Assembly (NCBI RefSeq): GCF_001522545.3
Contig: NC_031771.1
Location: 31,758,733-31,822,732, forward strand
Direction of reading: 5' to 3'
From: Parus major
Lineage: Eukaryota > Chordata > Aves > Passeriformes > Paridae
Length of the DNA: 64,000 nt
Position numbers and translations under genes: made by a program. A model generated the notes under the pieces. That model worked only from the letters and a program-made list of their open reading frames with translations, was not told the origin of the DNA and did not search any database. Below, piece after piece: positions 1-14,200 of the stretch. Position 1 is the stretch's first letter, and every line of letters starts with the position of its first letter.

Positions 1-2140
1 AAATTTATCCTAGAAAGAAAATACTTCACTGCAAGGGCCATTGTCTCCTGCAGTGGTAGTATTTTACTTATTAACTCCATGTCAGATAAAGGTAATATTA
101 AGAATTTACTACTCACGTGGGATGCAAATGCTTTTAAAGTTAGTTGAAATAAGTTTTGGACAACATATACATGATGTTTGGATAGCTGGTTCAGTTAATA
201 TTTGTGTGTATTTCCATGCACGTCTCCTGATACTTCTAATAAGTGTACTGTTATTAAATAGTTACTACTTAATGCAGTAGATTTCCAAGCAACATCATGA
301 CACATGTAAAGCATGCAAGTTAAAACTCATTTTTTGCAGCAGTGTTGCTTTAGCACCCATTAGCATGTGTATATAAGTGATCAAATATCTCTTATATCTC
401 CAGTAAGTGCTCTGTCAGCAGACAAGAAGACATGACTAAATCTTTTGTTCAGGCCACAAAGTCTCTGCAAGGCTGCTGACAGATGAAATGGGAAACAAGC
501 ATAACCAGCTATTGAGGAAATGAAATCATTTCAACTTACGCACAATGCTTTTAATTTAAAAATCATACACAGTAATAAATTTTTAAGGAAAACTTCCACT
601 CATTTTCACAAAAAAAAAATCTCCATTCTTTTTTGTGAAATTCAAAAGTATATCCTTAACTCTCCCCCAAGTGAGTGAATTTCAAGCTTTGAAATGTTGG
701 CACATATGAAGAACCCAGCAGATTAAACTCTATCAGGAATGGAATTGCACATTGCTCTGTCACTTCGTTTTTTACTAGAGAGCCAGTACCCTTTCCTCAC
801 TCTTAAGCCCTAAATTTCCACTTCAAGAATGAGCCTGAGCAAAATGTGTGTGTTTTCCTCATGCTAAATAGTCCCAGCATGACCAGGACAAATACAGCTG
901 TACTTTGAATGAGTTGGCCTCGTAAAAATGGTGTAGGTATCCACACTAGTAACAGTGGTGTAGGCACAAGTGTCTCAAATGCTGAGCACAATGTTATGTG
1001 TAGTACACCCTTCAGAAACGACCAGTAAATAATGTTCTACTTAAATAAGGGTTTGGGCAGCTGAGTACAGCTTTCCCAGGATAACATTTTTCAGATATTC
1101 CTCTGTGTGTGTTCATGCATACACAACATTTACTTTTGATTCCAGCAGTTATCAGTTTGGGATTTTACTTTATTATTATAATATTTTTTTTTAAATCCTG
1201 AAAGCCAGGTCAATTTTTTTTTCCCTTCAAGTTTGAGGCACTAAAAATACATTTTTTGTGTGTGTAATTCATGGATTACTGTAAGATATTATCCTGCATA
1301 CATCATTTTTTTGGCTCACTGAAAGTATATCTTGGGTCAGCCAGAGAATAGAATTATGTATCAAAAGTACTGGAAAAGCCCTCTGTTTGATAGCCAATGT
1401 AACTGCTCTGTGCAGCTTGGAACTGTGCTGGTGTTGGCATGCAGTTATTAACGGATGTCGATGTGCTGCTTTGCTTTGAAGTATTTCCTATTACTTTGCA
1501 AAGCTGTCCTGTCACACCAGGGTGACATTGTTAGTTTCAATCATGTCATTACGCTGAGCTGGCCCCTCCACACACTGAGCTGCTCACTGCCAGTGGGAGC
1601 AGCTATATCCCCTCTGGCATTTTGGTCCAGTCCAGTCAGCGTAATGGATATGAGACAAAACGGGTGTTTCAACAGTGAGATCATTGCTTCTATTTTATTC
1701 ATCATTGAATTAATTAAGCCTATCATTATCTTGGGTTTTTCATCTGTTTTTATTTTCTGAAAAGAGACCAAAAGCATTCTCAAGTTTTTTCTACAACTTC
1801 TCCAGCTTTAAGCAAAATAAACGTAAAATTATTAATCTATAATGAAATTAGTAATCTTTTCTTTGAAATGACATTTAGTTTCAGTTCTTGAAATGTTCAG
1901 CCCTTATGCACCTGAACATTTTGTTGGAAAATGTTCAGGCTGTTGTTTCTCTTTGGTCCACTAATAATCTTGTAACTGTTCATGAAAGTGGCTCATAGAA
2001 AGAGGAGCTGATCAAAGCAGTTTTCTTTTACTACTTACCAGAGAGTTCTTCAGCAGTTAAATTTGTTAGTGCTATTAAATGAGAAACTATGACAATGAGC
2101 ACCCACCTCTTACCAGCTGTGCTTTGTTTTCTCTCTGCAG
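1..2140 (+). other. PALLD intron (left-edge part)
   Basis: No exon with plausible splice sites and palladin-like codons is visible here. The stretch is AT-rich single-copy-looking sequence. The only structure noted is a 10-bp inverted repeat near 1891-1921 with a third copy of the left arm just beyond it. Because Ig3 begins upstream of the first exon in the window, this must be intron. Confidence 0.8.
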
Positions 2141-2290
2141 ATTTATTGGTTTAAAGATGGGAAGCAAATTTCTAAACGAAGTGATCACTACCGAATTCAA
2201 AGAGAACCTGATGGAACTTGCTCGCTGCATACTGCAGCCTCCACCCTGGATGATGATGGGAATTACACTATTATGGCTGCTAACCCACAG
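2141..2290 (+). CDS. PALLD: PALLD exon: middle of Ig domain 3
   Basis: Fifty in-frame codons starting IYWFKDGKQISKR and ending YTIMAANPQ, flanked by the acceptor tttctctctgcag and the donor gtaaatg. The exon is phase 0 at both ends. It encodes the Ig3 strand containing the core Trp, the Lys/Arg-rich patch (GKQISKRSDHYR) and the D-D-D-G-N-Y turn. Actin binding in this family has been attributed to basic residues of Ig3. An overlapping open frame with a Met start (2079-2294) is the wrong frame. Confidence 0.95.
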
Positions 2291-5200
2291 GTAAATGAAG
2301 GTTTGGCTCCAGAGCAAACATCCTTCTGGACATAAATCTTCAGAAATCTATCTCATCTCACATATGCATGTTTTAATTAAATGATGAAGTCACCATAAAG
2401 TATGCAAGTTAGATTTCTGTTTTCGTCTTGCATCAGTAGGGTGGGACTTTTTTATCTCCAAGAGATTAGCAACTCAACAGTAGTTTTTTTTCCTATGGTT
2501 TGAGGTTTCAGGGGGAGGGGTGTCATTTTTTAATTACTCTTCCATTAGTTGTTTCAGCTGATAACATTTCAGTATTCTAACTGAGCATGGATAGCACGTA
2601 TATATAAAGGGAGAAAAACATCCAATTTACCAGAAGAAGTACCAGTCCAGCAATTTAACTTTCTTTTGTTGACCCTACTCACTGACTGAGGCCAGTTTTT
2701 GAAATTAGTGGGAGTATGTCACACCTCAACCTGCTTACATTAGGCAGATTGCAAGTGTGTAAGGCAAAAAAAATCTATCACTATTATGTAGCAGGCCTGT
2801 GTCTATCTTAAACTGCTTTTCTGAAACACAGTTTAGCAATGCCATTTTTTCTTTGCAGATTTAATACAAGAGCTGAGGGTACACAGCAGAAACCCACTAG
2901 TTCATTAGACAGGGCCAAACTTACAGGTCATTCATCCTATGGAAGCAGCTTTTTCAATCCACTTTTCCTACACCACAGCAAGTTGAGGGGAAAGAGTTGC
3001 CTGTGAGAAACCAAAGCAGTAACATAACTTTTGGGATGTAATGAATTATTTTCTTGTGCAGTGCCAAATATCTTGCCAATACTAGGCCTGCAAGGAGAAT
3101 CGCGCTGTAGAATAACAAACTGTATCACTGAGACAGAGTTTAATCTAAGCAGGAGTGTTGTGCTCTGTTTTGCACGTTGCTAGGTTACTCAGCATGACAC
3201 TGCCATTTTTGTCTCACTCTTCAGCTTGTCAGTCCTGCTCATACTGCAGAGGGCTTGTGAATATAAGGGGTTGTACACAAGGGCAACACACAGAGCAGCT
3301 TTTGGGTAGATTCTATGAACTGAAGTGCTTAAATATGGGTGGTTTAACTATTATTTCTACATATATAACTAAAAGAAATACTTATGAAATCTCATAAGGC
3401 TATGGAATTGTTCAAGCTGGGAGCTTTTACACATAGATGACATTGTTACAACACTTGGTACCATTTAAACTGTGAAATTTCACAACAGGTTTAAAAATAT
3501 ATGCATGCTCAAGGTAAGAAATGGTTCCTGTTTATCTTCCTCTAAGTGTTGTCTCAATGCATGCACAGAATTTCACTGTGTAGTGTTACTGTGTGATCCA
3601 AAGTCTTGGAGAACTTGGTGAACAAACTGCCTTTGTGTTTGGGCACTGTACTCTGTCCCTGAATATTTACAGCCTCCTTTGGAGCATTTGTTGTTCTGGA
3701 TAATGCTCATTCAATGGCACAAGAGTGACCCAGGTTACCAGTTCTGGTCATTGATGGCACTACTTTGTTAGTGAGTTTTTGGATGTACTAAAATGAGCTG
3801 GGTTTGTGCAGTTCCCAGCTTGGAGCTTGAAAAAGCAGCTTTGTTAAATGATAAAATTCTGTGCTTTTGCTTTTTCCCCTCTTTGGAGAAGAACCAGAAG
3901 CATCTTCCTCTGGCTCCCCTAAACAAAACATCTGTGTTTCACCAAGCCCATTCTATTCTCTTTTTTACAGTGTAATTCTCAAGCAAACATACTTATCTCT
4001 TCCACTATTTGCTTGCTTTTACTATGCATTTAACAGTACAATGGAGGCAAAGAAGGGCTGTGAGTTAATGTACTAGCCTTTCTAATGTACTACACTCAAA
4101 GATCTGGATTCCAATTCTTTTAAGTCATCCTGAGTGGAAATAATCTTGGCAAAGTCTTCTCAATTCTAATGGAAAGTTGTCCACGTCTCAAAGCTATCAC
4201 AAACTTAGGCAAATTTGGCAACCATTCCTTAAGAAAGCGAAGTACGTCAATATAAGGGAGCTCACATCAGAACTCCGATGGACTGGTAGATATTTCCTAG
4301 GCTGTCGCTGTGTTTGATCATTGCTATTGGAATCACCAAACTCTAAAGCAAAAGGTGTGTTCTCAGCTGATAGAAATTGGTTCTGTTAAAGCAAAGGATG
4401 CAGTTCATTAAGGCTCTGCCAGTTCATGCCATCTCATGACCTGGGCTAACATAATGGGATTAATGTTGTAAAATGCTTTGTTGACAGACCCTGGAGATCA
4501 TCCATGGTAGTTAACACCTCAGGCCCCATTGCCCATGGTGTAAAGTGCAGCGACCTTTACTTAAGAGTCAGAATTAAAGTTCTGATACACCACTGGGGTT
4601 TGTGGTAAAATTTGCTATAGAAGTTAATACAAAGCAAATGGACCCTGGGCTTAGACAAACACAAAACCTTGCCTGGTTCAGGCCTTTAGTTAGAGGTCAT
4701 ATCCCTTAACTGAGCTCTATGGGCTCTCATCAAGTTCTTATTTTCACCTTTCTTTTTATCCCAATCTCTCTGCTTCTTTGCATTACACACCCAAAGTCCT
4801 TGGGCTGGAGTTCCCTTAGTTTCTAGGACATCGTCTCATTAATTACTTCCCACTCATGTCTTCCTTCCTCTTCATCCTGTGACTTTTCTGAAATCTTTGG
4901 TTTCCTGCTATCATTCCTAATCTTCACTATCCAAATTCCCTTTGTGAATTTACCTTATTGCCCTTTGTGTTTCCATTTGTGACACCATCATGCATTGAGA
5001 TATGCAGAAATGATCCCAAACTATGTGTATTCATCACCTGCCAGAAAAATATTAATATGTAGTGGTAACCAAAATAGAAATCCATTTGTTCCAGATGTCT
5101 TTAATGGTCTTGTAACATGAGGGGAAAAATAAAGCTTTTACATAAGGAATTGCTGTGGGTCTTGCACAATGGCTTATTTTAATGCAGGGATTTTTCTTGC

Positions 5201-8200
5201 GGGCTAAATGGGTCATGGGAATAGAAGTGGAACACAGACTTCATTTCTAAGTGAACACAAAAGTTGTTGCTATTTGAAGGCTTCTTGTGAGCACAGTGAA
5301 ATTGTTTTTTGATGGGCTTTGAACAGTTCTTTAAAAACGGCTATTTGCAACCCCAGAAATACTGTGATAAAAATATTTGTCACTTTTGTGCTGACAGACT
5401 TTGAGTGTGGAGCTCACAGCTTAGAGCTGAAATACACTGCAAAGCTGATGTGGATGTTGCCTTACTGCTACTAGCCCAGGGGGCACCAACAACCTTACAG
5501 GGCAGTTCCATCCCAACTCTGTTAGGACTAGCGCTTGTGCTTTAGAACCTGTCTTCTAAAGTAAAAAGTAAAAGAAAAAAAAGGGACCAAATACACCAGA
5601 GCTGTGTTTTATTTAACATTCATTGAAAATAACCTGAATTATCACCAATGTCCATTAGCACAGCTGTGCCTTTCGGTGCAATTCCTCAAACCAGGTTCAC
5701 TCTGCAGAGAGGACCTGTTAAGTACCTGTCAAATTATTTTGGTTTTCACATTAATGAGGGGTTTTTTTGAGTTGTGGGCCCACCAGATCAAGTAGAGCAA
5801 TCCACTTTGGAGGTAGCAGCTCTGCTGTTTACTGCCAACAGTCACCATGGGCCATCTTCAGGACCTTGAACTTGTCATTCTGCTCACTTGCCACACACAG
5901 AAACCTCCTGCCCACATCAATAACAGTCAATGAGAACATGATTGCCAGTGGTATTAACAGTCTTTTTTTTAAAAAAAAAACAAACAAGTATTACAGTCAT
6001 AGTCATTCTAGTCTGTTTTGTGTTAGATTGGAAGCTAATAAAATGGGTAGGCAAAAAAAACCAAACAACAGATCAGGTTGAATGTTTATTATTACATATT
6101 TTAAGTCTTTTAATGTTCCTTTTTTCTATCATCCTAACAGGGCAGAGTAAGTTGCACAGGCAGGCTCATGGTTCAAGCTGTAAATCAAAGAGGCCGCAGT
6201 CCTTGGTCACCTTCAGGTCAGCCTCACATAAGAAGGTATTTGATGCTTTTTTTTTCTTTTTTTTTTTTTAATAATATGGATTTTGCAGAATAACTGGGGT
6301 AAGGTAAAGAATGTGAGGTAAGCAGATAAGTTAAAGGCATGGCATTCAGGAAGAAATGTGACCTCTGCTGTCTGAAAATTGCTGCAGAACTTGCACACTC
6401 AGAAGTATAAACAACCTCTGAAATGACATGACTTTTAAATATCTTTAAATTTCCCTGTCTCCTCATCCTTTTTCTGTGGTGTTCACTAGTTACTCTGTAT
6501 CTCAAATTACACTATCAGTTGTTGGGAAGGCTCTTGTCACTTAAGATTTTTAAAAATATTTCATGTGATTAGGATTCTACCAGGAGCCTCCAACTTCTGC
6601 AGCTTCTAGGAAATGTTAATTTAATAACTGCATGCCAAAGAGGTTTATCAGATTTATATCAGAAATATCTTAGTATTTCAGTATTTAATATTTCAGTTCA
6701 GTTAGAAGGAATTATGAGTCAGATATCAAGTATTAAACTTATCTTTGGTGAGTTTACCATTATTCCCATATGAAGCTATGGGTTAGGTTTTTGGGCCATA
6801 TAAGGGAATTTTCCCTTCAAGTATTTTTTTTTTCTTTGCCCAAAGCATTTATGAGGCTGTTTAGCACAACTAAGACAGCTTTAGATGATACAAAAAAAAT
6901 TATTATTTTGGTTACCAGAACTGTTTTCAAGGGACTGTGAGGGCTCTGGTTTCTGGACTCTGCTATAATGAGGCATGTGCTTTGCTTAATGGTTCCAACA
7001 GCCATATAATCTCGATATTACCTAATTAATATACAGAGTACAAGTAATTACACAGTCAGTGCACAACCAGGAAAGGATTTCTGTAACAGTACTGGTACTA
7101 GTGTGTAATGTAGAACTGCTGCATGTAAAACAGGCTTTCTTCCCCCTTCTGGTAGCTATAAAGTATTAGGAAGTGAGTCTGGTTGGTTAAAAGATCTTGT
7201 CAGTCTTATTCCTACATGGAACAAACTGCAACCCTGAAAGCATTTCCCAGCATTTCTCAGAGATGGCCACCAGCTCCCTCTGCAGTGTGACAGCCTTTGT
7301 GTTAAGCCTAAAGCTCAGAGTGCCTCTGGAGGGGAATATCCTGCCAGGCTGCACTGTGTGAACAGCACAGAAAAGTTTGGGACCACCTGGTGTAGCCTGT
7401 CCAGTCACTGATGCACTTAGCACCTTCAGATAATGGGTAAAAATGGAAAGTCCATGGGAAAAGGAAAAAAGGGAAAAAGCTGCCATGAAGAATCAAGCTT
7501 CAGCTGAATGAGTCAATGTACATGGGGTTACAAAGGGGAAAGACCTTTAAAAGCAAAGACAATGGGAAGACAGGGGTGAAAACATCAAGCAGCTGCCACT
7601 CCTGCAGCTTCCTGAAGGACAAAATGTGTGTGTCTCTCTGTGATGGACAGAACCCTCAGGTAGTAATGGAGGAGGCTCTTTCCAATCTCTCCAAATGCAT
7701 TCAAAGTCCAAGGCTGCTTCTGGCTGGTATTTTATTTTCTAATGGAGACAGGCACTCAAGCAGCTGCTATTGCTTTGGGTTGGGTGTTCAGTGAGTAGTG
7801 AATTATAAATAAGGGATTTCTGTACTGCAGGTTAATTAAAACTAGGGCAGTTATTGGGGATTCTTATTTCCTGTAAAATTACCATGAGAAAGGCTTACGC
7901 CATTCTCTTTGCTCTGGAAGAGCAGTTTCTGTAAGCATTCAGCACAGAATCTAGTTTAGTGACAGTTCTCACTACTCCCACCAGAGAGTCCACACAAGAC
8001 TGATAAAATGGAAGCACATAAAACCTTCCTAAGAGACTATTGCCATTGGCTTTTCTAATGTAATATCCCAAATTACTGTTCCCCCATATACTGTGGTATT
8101 TGTCATGTCTATTGCCATTGACTTTTGATAAGTAATATTCCTATGGTACTACAGTATTCTTTCTATAAGCTTTTCTGCTTGAGAGTAACAAAACAGTTTG

Positions 8201-11200
8201 CTTCTTTTATTATGAGTGTAATTACTAGCTTAATGAACTTTATGACTTGTTACACTCTTGACAGGCTTTTTTTCTGAAATACATTTCATCTCTTACAGAA
8301 TGTGTTCTGGCAGAACTCTGGGGTTTTATTTCATTCTTAATATACTTTTCTGAAATTTGCTTAGCTGACAAACATCACTTTCTTAACATCACTTGATATG
8401 GGTGGCCACTTGAATTTTCTGATGTGTACAAAGCTTGGATTCAATCCCTTAGATGACAACGTGTTCAAAAAACATTGTGTCACCTAAGCATGGCAGCCAC
8501 GGTCTCAAATTTAAAATGCATGAGAAAATAATCTTAAAATGCATGAGATTTAAAGAAGATTTAAAAACTAAACATTCCTATCACCTTGCTCTCAATTAGG
8601 GGATTAATTTGAACATAATCTCCTATATTCCAAATTAGTGATCGTTACCATATGGTCAGTCATAAAGTTTTCTTATCTTCTTGCTCACTGGAATTCCCAG
8701 TGCCTTGTACCATACCAACCCGTGGAGTCTCCCCTGGACACATTTAGTACATGATGTCAGTTCTGCTGAAACTAATCTCTGCAGTGTGATGTCTGCACTG
8801 CAACTCCGAAGAGCCCACAATGAATCCAAGAGTTATTCCAGTCTTTTTGTCACTGCTAGACATCTGAAGCTACTTTGCTCTACTCATTTCATTTTATTTT
8901 AAAACCACAAAATATTTTAGAATTGAAATGACTCTAGTTTCACCTTTCAAGGCAAAGGCTTAAAAGAGAGTCTGTGATTTTAGGGTGAATTTACAAAGAG
9001 GTAAAAAGAAATGCAACATCTGTGGTCACAAATTCTTAACTTCTTTGTTTTCCATTTTTTTTAGCATAAATTCCCCCCACACACACCTCCCAGTTTGGAC
9101 TAGTGCTGCCTTTTCCTGCAGCTGCAGCAATGAGATGGTGGCTTTCACACTCCTGTGGTGCCAGTCACCTGTTTGGCAGCTTTATGAAGCACCAGTTACT
9201 TGTACTTTGTTGGCAGCTTATCAACAGGATGCTTGTCAATAATGTGGAGGCAGATTTTGCTCAGGTTGCTTGCTCTGTGCAGCACCCACTTGACTAGGTA
9301 CCATCATTTCTAGTCAGTCTTGCAGAACTCATTACCAAACATTAGTACACTTGTTCCCTATTGCTCTCCATCTGCCATCCCATCTACCTGCACAAGGCAT
9401 CCATGCCTCTGAAATTGATCAAAGTTGCATATGAGCTGCAATGTTGGACCTACTGAAGTAGCTTTAGACGTGAAAAACTGTGACGTGCTTCAGACATGGA
9501 TTTAGGCACCTGAATAGTTACATGAGCTCTTAGTGTGTGCAGGGATGTCAGTGTGTTCCCCAGTTCAGTATCCAGACATACATTATTAAGCAGTATGGAA
9601 TAGATATCTACACAAGCCCCCCCAGCTCTTCCATTTGCCTTTAGTTACCACTGTTGGAAAACTGTTACGATCATTAAAAAGTCAACATTGAACTGTTAAT
9701 AAGAGAGAATACATAGCACAGGTGATGCTTGTGAATTCAAGCACAGCAATAGCAGAGAAAAGGGCAACAACAGAGCAGGGCAAAATAAATCAAATTCAAG
9801 CAACTCTAATTAAACTGCAGCTTCAGTGGAGCAGAGCGTGCAGCTGGAGTGTTTATCTTCCATGCAGCAGTACAGCATCTTGTTTTCAAAATGTAAACAT
9901 TGAGGCTTTTAGGCTCTTTTTTGTTGTGAATTATTTTAACCTGGAGAAATTACCTTGGGGAGTAGAAAATGCATATGGGCACCTATACTGCAGCATAGAC
10001 ACTACAGACAGTGGGCAAAACAGAAACACTGGCAAAAATTAACATCATGTGGGATTCAAAGAAGAGAAATTCACAGTAATGTGTCATTGATAAAAGTGGT
10101 CTTTGGAGGATATTTGAGTAGCTCCTCTCTTTTACACGGGATGTTACTGTAGGCAGCAGCTGGCTCCAGAATGGAACCCACTGGAGCTGATCAGGCAAGG
10201 ACAAAAGTGGATATACAATTTTTTTTCAAGATTTCTTGATTACTAAATCACACAAATGGAAAAATCTAATTTCAGTGGAAACAAAAATGTAGTTAAATGA
10301 GGAACCACTTAAAAAAAGGTTTGATGGATTAAATTAACAGGCAAGAATAGCAAATGCTGAAAATGGATTAAATGATATTGTGGAATCTTAAGGTGCTTGA
10401 TACTGTGTATGGAAACAGGAGTTATTTTTCTTTCCTTTTTATTACTTATCAAACTGTTTATGATACCTTTATTAAAACTATTTTAAAAATATTAAAAAAT
10501 ATATAAAACAACAACAACAAAAAACAAACAAACCAGCAACCAAAGTTATTCTCCCTATTGCTCACAATTGAAATCTCATTGTTTCAGTTCCACAATTTGG
10601 TGGCATTGAAAATATTCAGGAGTATGTCATACAAAAAACCTGTTAAATGAGGAATAAATATATCCACAGCCATGCAATACATAGAATTTTCTGTATAGTC
10701 TTCACTACTGCAGAAAAAGAGAGGATAAGTCTGATGTGAAAGGTTTCTTGTCAATTGAGATGAGCTAGCTTTTAGCTGCTGTTATTTGCTGAAAGGGAAC
10801 CATGATTAATTAACATTCCATGTAGTTTCTGGTGTAATCAGCAGCAGTGAGGGGATTAAATACACAGGACACTAGACATGGGGAACTGAAGCTACATGCT
10901 AAGGCCTGTCAGCTTGTTTTATCTGTATTTCAGTGATTTAAAAATGAAACAAAAACACTGTCATTCATAAAATTCATTGATGTTACAAGCTATTATTCTA
11001 TAGCAATGTTGTTTTATATGTCAAAGTTTGTCACAACATGTGAATTAAATGAAAGTAATTAAATAACTGCAGTGTCATAATTAACTCAGTCTGGGTCAAA
11101 TGCTACCAGTGCATGTGCGTAAATATGGGGCGATTACAATATCAGTCAAAGAAGTGGTTTAAAATTTAAACCAGTCTTATAAGTGATTATGGTTCTTCTG

Positions 11201-14200
11201 ATTTAGCAGAGAAAAAAAAAATAATTTACCTTTATTTCATGTTATTTTAAGACCACGATCTCGATCAAGGGACAGTGGTGATGAAAATGAACCAATTCAG
11301 GAACGATTCTTCCGGCCTCATTTTCTGCAGGCTCCTGGAGACCTGACTGTTCAAGAAGGAAAACTATGCAGGATGGACTGCAAGGCAAGTGTCATGCAAA
11401 GGGTAGCAGCAGCCTTTTGATAACATCAGCTGACTCAAAAACCACATTGGTTTCTTTTCAAAGCAATTTTGCCTATTGGCAGTTTCGGTGCCTGTTAGTA
11501 GGGTAATTAATCTCATTGCTTATGAGTATGTGGACAATAAAAGTTTACCTCCCCTCCAATGAAAGTGCTTCAGGCAAACCTTAGAGTTCACAGTAAACTG
11601 ATTTATAGAATTCAGCTATGCTGGGGTGTGGAGGAAAGCAGCACACAAAAAAGACAATAAAAAGACAATGTGTTTCTACATTTTAAGTCCTTTTACTACT
11701 TGAGTTTTGAACCGCGTTAAAAGTTTCAAACAGTATAAACCTGATTTATGACTCTGCTGAGCAGAAATAATTCAGGCTTGTGCGGCTTGTGTTTACTTTA
11801 TGCTGACCTATTTGGGAGAAGCTGTTTTCTCTGAAGCAAGCTCCCCACAGCAAGTGGCACAGCTTTTAAGAGCGTAGACTTGTCCACACAGACCAAGCTG
11901 TGTAGGTGGTGCTATCACTAGGGCACACCTCAGTGGAATGCAGTTTCAGAGGTCAGTAGTTAGTCAGCTAACATCTTTTTGTCTGCAAGTTTTCCAAAAA
12001 AAAGTTAATCTAGAAAGGACTATCTTCTCATTCCACCTGAAGAGCAAACAATAAAAAAGACAAAAGGTGTCACCCTGCCTTTTGTTTTGCAATGTATTAT
12101 TATTTAGCTTCTAGCCTATCTACACATTGATCTTTTTTCAGTCGCGCCCAGAAGACATCATGGAATTCAGGGAGTTGGCCAGAAAGTAAGTAAATGACTA
12201 CAACTGACTCAATGTGTAAATCAGGACAGAATTGGATCTTTAAATCTTTTGGTACACTTGCAGTAGCAAACCAAACCAAACTTCCCTGAAATAACAAGTC
12301 AGGACTGCTCCAGTGTTTCATGTGACTAAAAAAATTTCCCACTGTTCTCTTTACACTCAAGGTTAGTGGATTACCAACTCCAGACTTAAGCTGGCAACTT
12401 AACGGCAGACCAATTCGCCCTGACAGCTCTCACAAAATGTTGGTGCGTGAGAATGGGGTGCACTCCTTGATCATAGAACCAGTCACATCCAGAGATGCTG
12501 GAATCTACACCTGCATTGCCAGCAATCGAGCTGGTGAAAATTCATTCAGCCTGGAGCTCACTGTTGCAGGTAACATCTTCAGGCTAAACTGTCAGACTGA
12601 GCACTGCCAGGATAACATGAAAAAATGAAACGTGAATGACGTCAAATGACACACTGGGGGGTGGAGGGTAAGAAAAGGAAACCTGGCAGTAACAGAAGGA
12701 TGGTGTATTTATAGGTGAAATATTCACGTTATGTTGTGGCATAAGTTGACTGGCATGTAATGTCTGTGCACAGAGTTATGAAAAGGGGGCTGCTGGCCTT
12801 GAAGCCACAAACCAGAGTATTTCCCTGGATGTTTTTTTTTTGTAATGACAATCTGTGCAGACCCACACCTAGCCCCAGGCAGCCAGTGGGAATGCTTTGT
12901 GCATTTCACAACACGTCAGACTAATGGCACTGCAGACTTCTGGTAGAGAAGGTCCTTCTTCAGTTAGAAGTCCATGCTTTTGTGGAATATGGGAAAGCAC
13001 TTTTTAGCAAGCATAATGCAGACAGTTTATCTAGTTGTCATCCTCTACTTTTCAATTATTTTAGGAAAGAATCAGCTCTTTAGCATTCACTTTTCCCCCT
13101 ATTAAAATAATGATAGGACTGTTTTCTTCAGAGAAACCAGGACTGAACTTCATGATTAATGAAGACAACGCTTACATTTCCTGCTACTTATGTCTTTCAT
13201 AATTGTTTTTAGCACACTGCTGAAAGAAAGGCTATGTTTTCATAGACAAGTGTCAACATAATTGCAATCTTTATTTTCACAGCTAAGGAAGTACAAAAAG
13301 CACCTGTGTTTATAGAGAAGCTACAAAACACAGGTGTGACTGAGGGATTCCCAGTGCGACTGGAGTGCCGAATCTCAGGGGAGCCATCTCCTCAGATATT
13401 TTGGAAGAAAGAGAATGAGTCACTCACATACAACACTGACCGAGTGAGGTTAGACTGGCTTAGAATAATCTCCCCATGTGTAACTTCAATGATGATTTAT
13501 CTTGTTAAACAAATAAAAACCTAAAAGGTCACATGAACACTTTGTGTAAAGGGTATGTCATAAATATTAACTAGTGATTGTAATAATTTATGACATTTAC
13601 TCAAACTTGCAGCCAGCCTGGTGGCTGAACCAGAAATAAAATGTTACTTGTTTTCCATCATTAGACTTACACAATTACCTCTGCACTCTAAGCAAGAGGA
13701 GAACTAGTTTTACTCTTCCTGAAGCAAGACTACAGAGACTTGCTAGTGAAAATCAAGGCTCCAAAGGAACACTGTGCTTTTCAGCAGAAGCTCTGATTCA
13801 TAATTCTGCTGTACAGTTAAACAACTAAGATTCAGTATTTTATATTTTAAGATCTTCCTTGAGTTTCTTTATCCTTTCCACAAAAAGTCTGGGTAAGATC
13901 GGGTGATCCTTCTAGTCCAGATGTCTTAATCATAATTGTGAAAGAAAAGTTACTTCATGTGGGGTTTTTTTCAGTTTTCAGTACAGGATATTAAACTGCC
14001 AAATTGTCAAGCATACTCAAGCCTTTATTTTCTACTTTCTCATTTCAGAGGAAGTTCCATTTGAATTAAAATTTTAATTAAACTACAATCAACCTGTAAC
14101 TAAGATTGGGTTGATTTATAATGCAATTTTAAAATAGCCTACACTGGTTTGTGATTTAAATAGTAATTTTCTACTTTTCTTTTGATTAGCATGCACCAGG

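Larger units (their letters stand above)
2291..11251 (+). other. PALLD introns (two large introns around exon 6141-6235)
   Basis: Introns of 3850 and 5016 nt. I find no other coding exon, RNA gene or full transposable element. Low-complexity DNA includes T/A runs at 5961-5980, a T-rich run at about 6246-6270 immediately after the second exon, and an A/C-rich stretch near 10484-10532. A diverged 72-bp-period duplication lies at about 8037-8145. Confidence 0.75.

Noticed and set aside
2079..2294. Open frame of 71 codons on the plus strand covering a PALLD exon
   Set aside because: It is in a different frame from palladin and starts in the intron. The real exon is 2141-2290 in the frame reading IYWFKDG.
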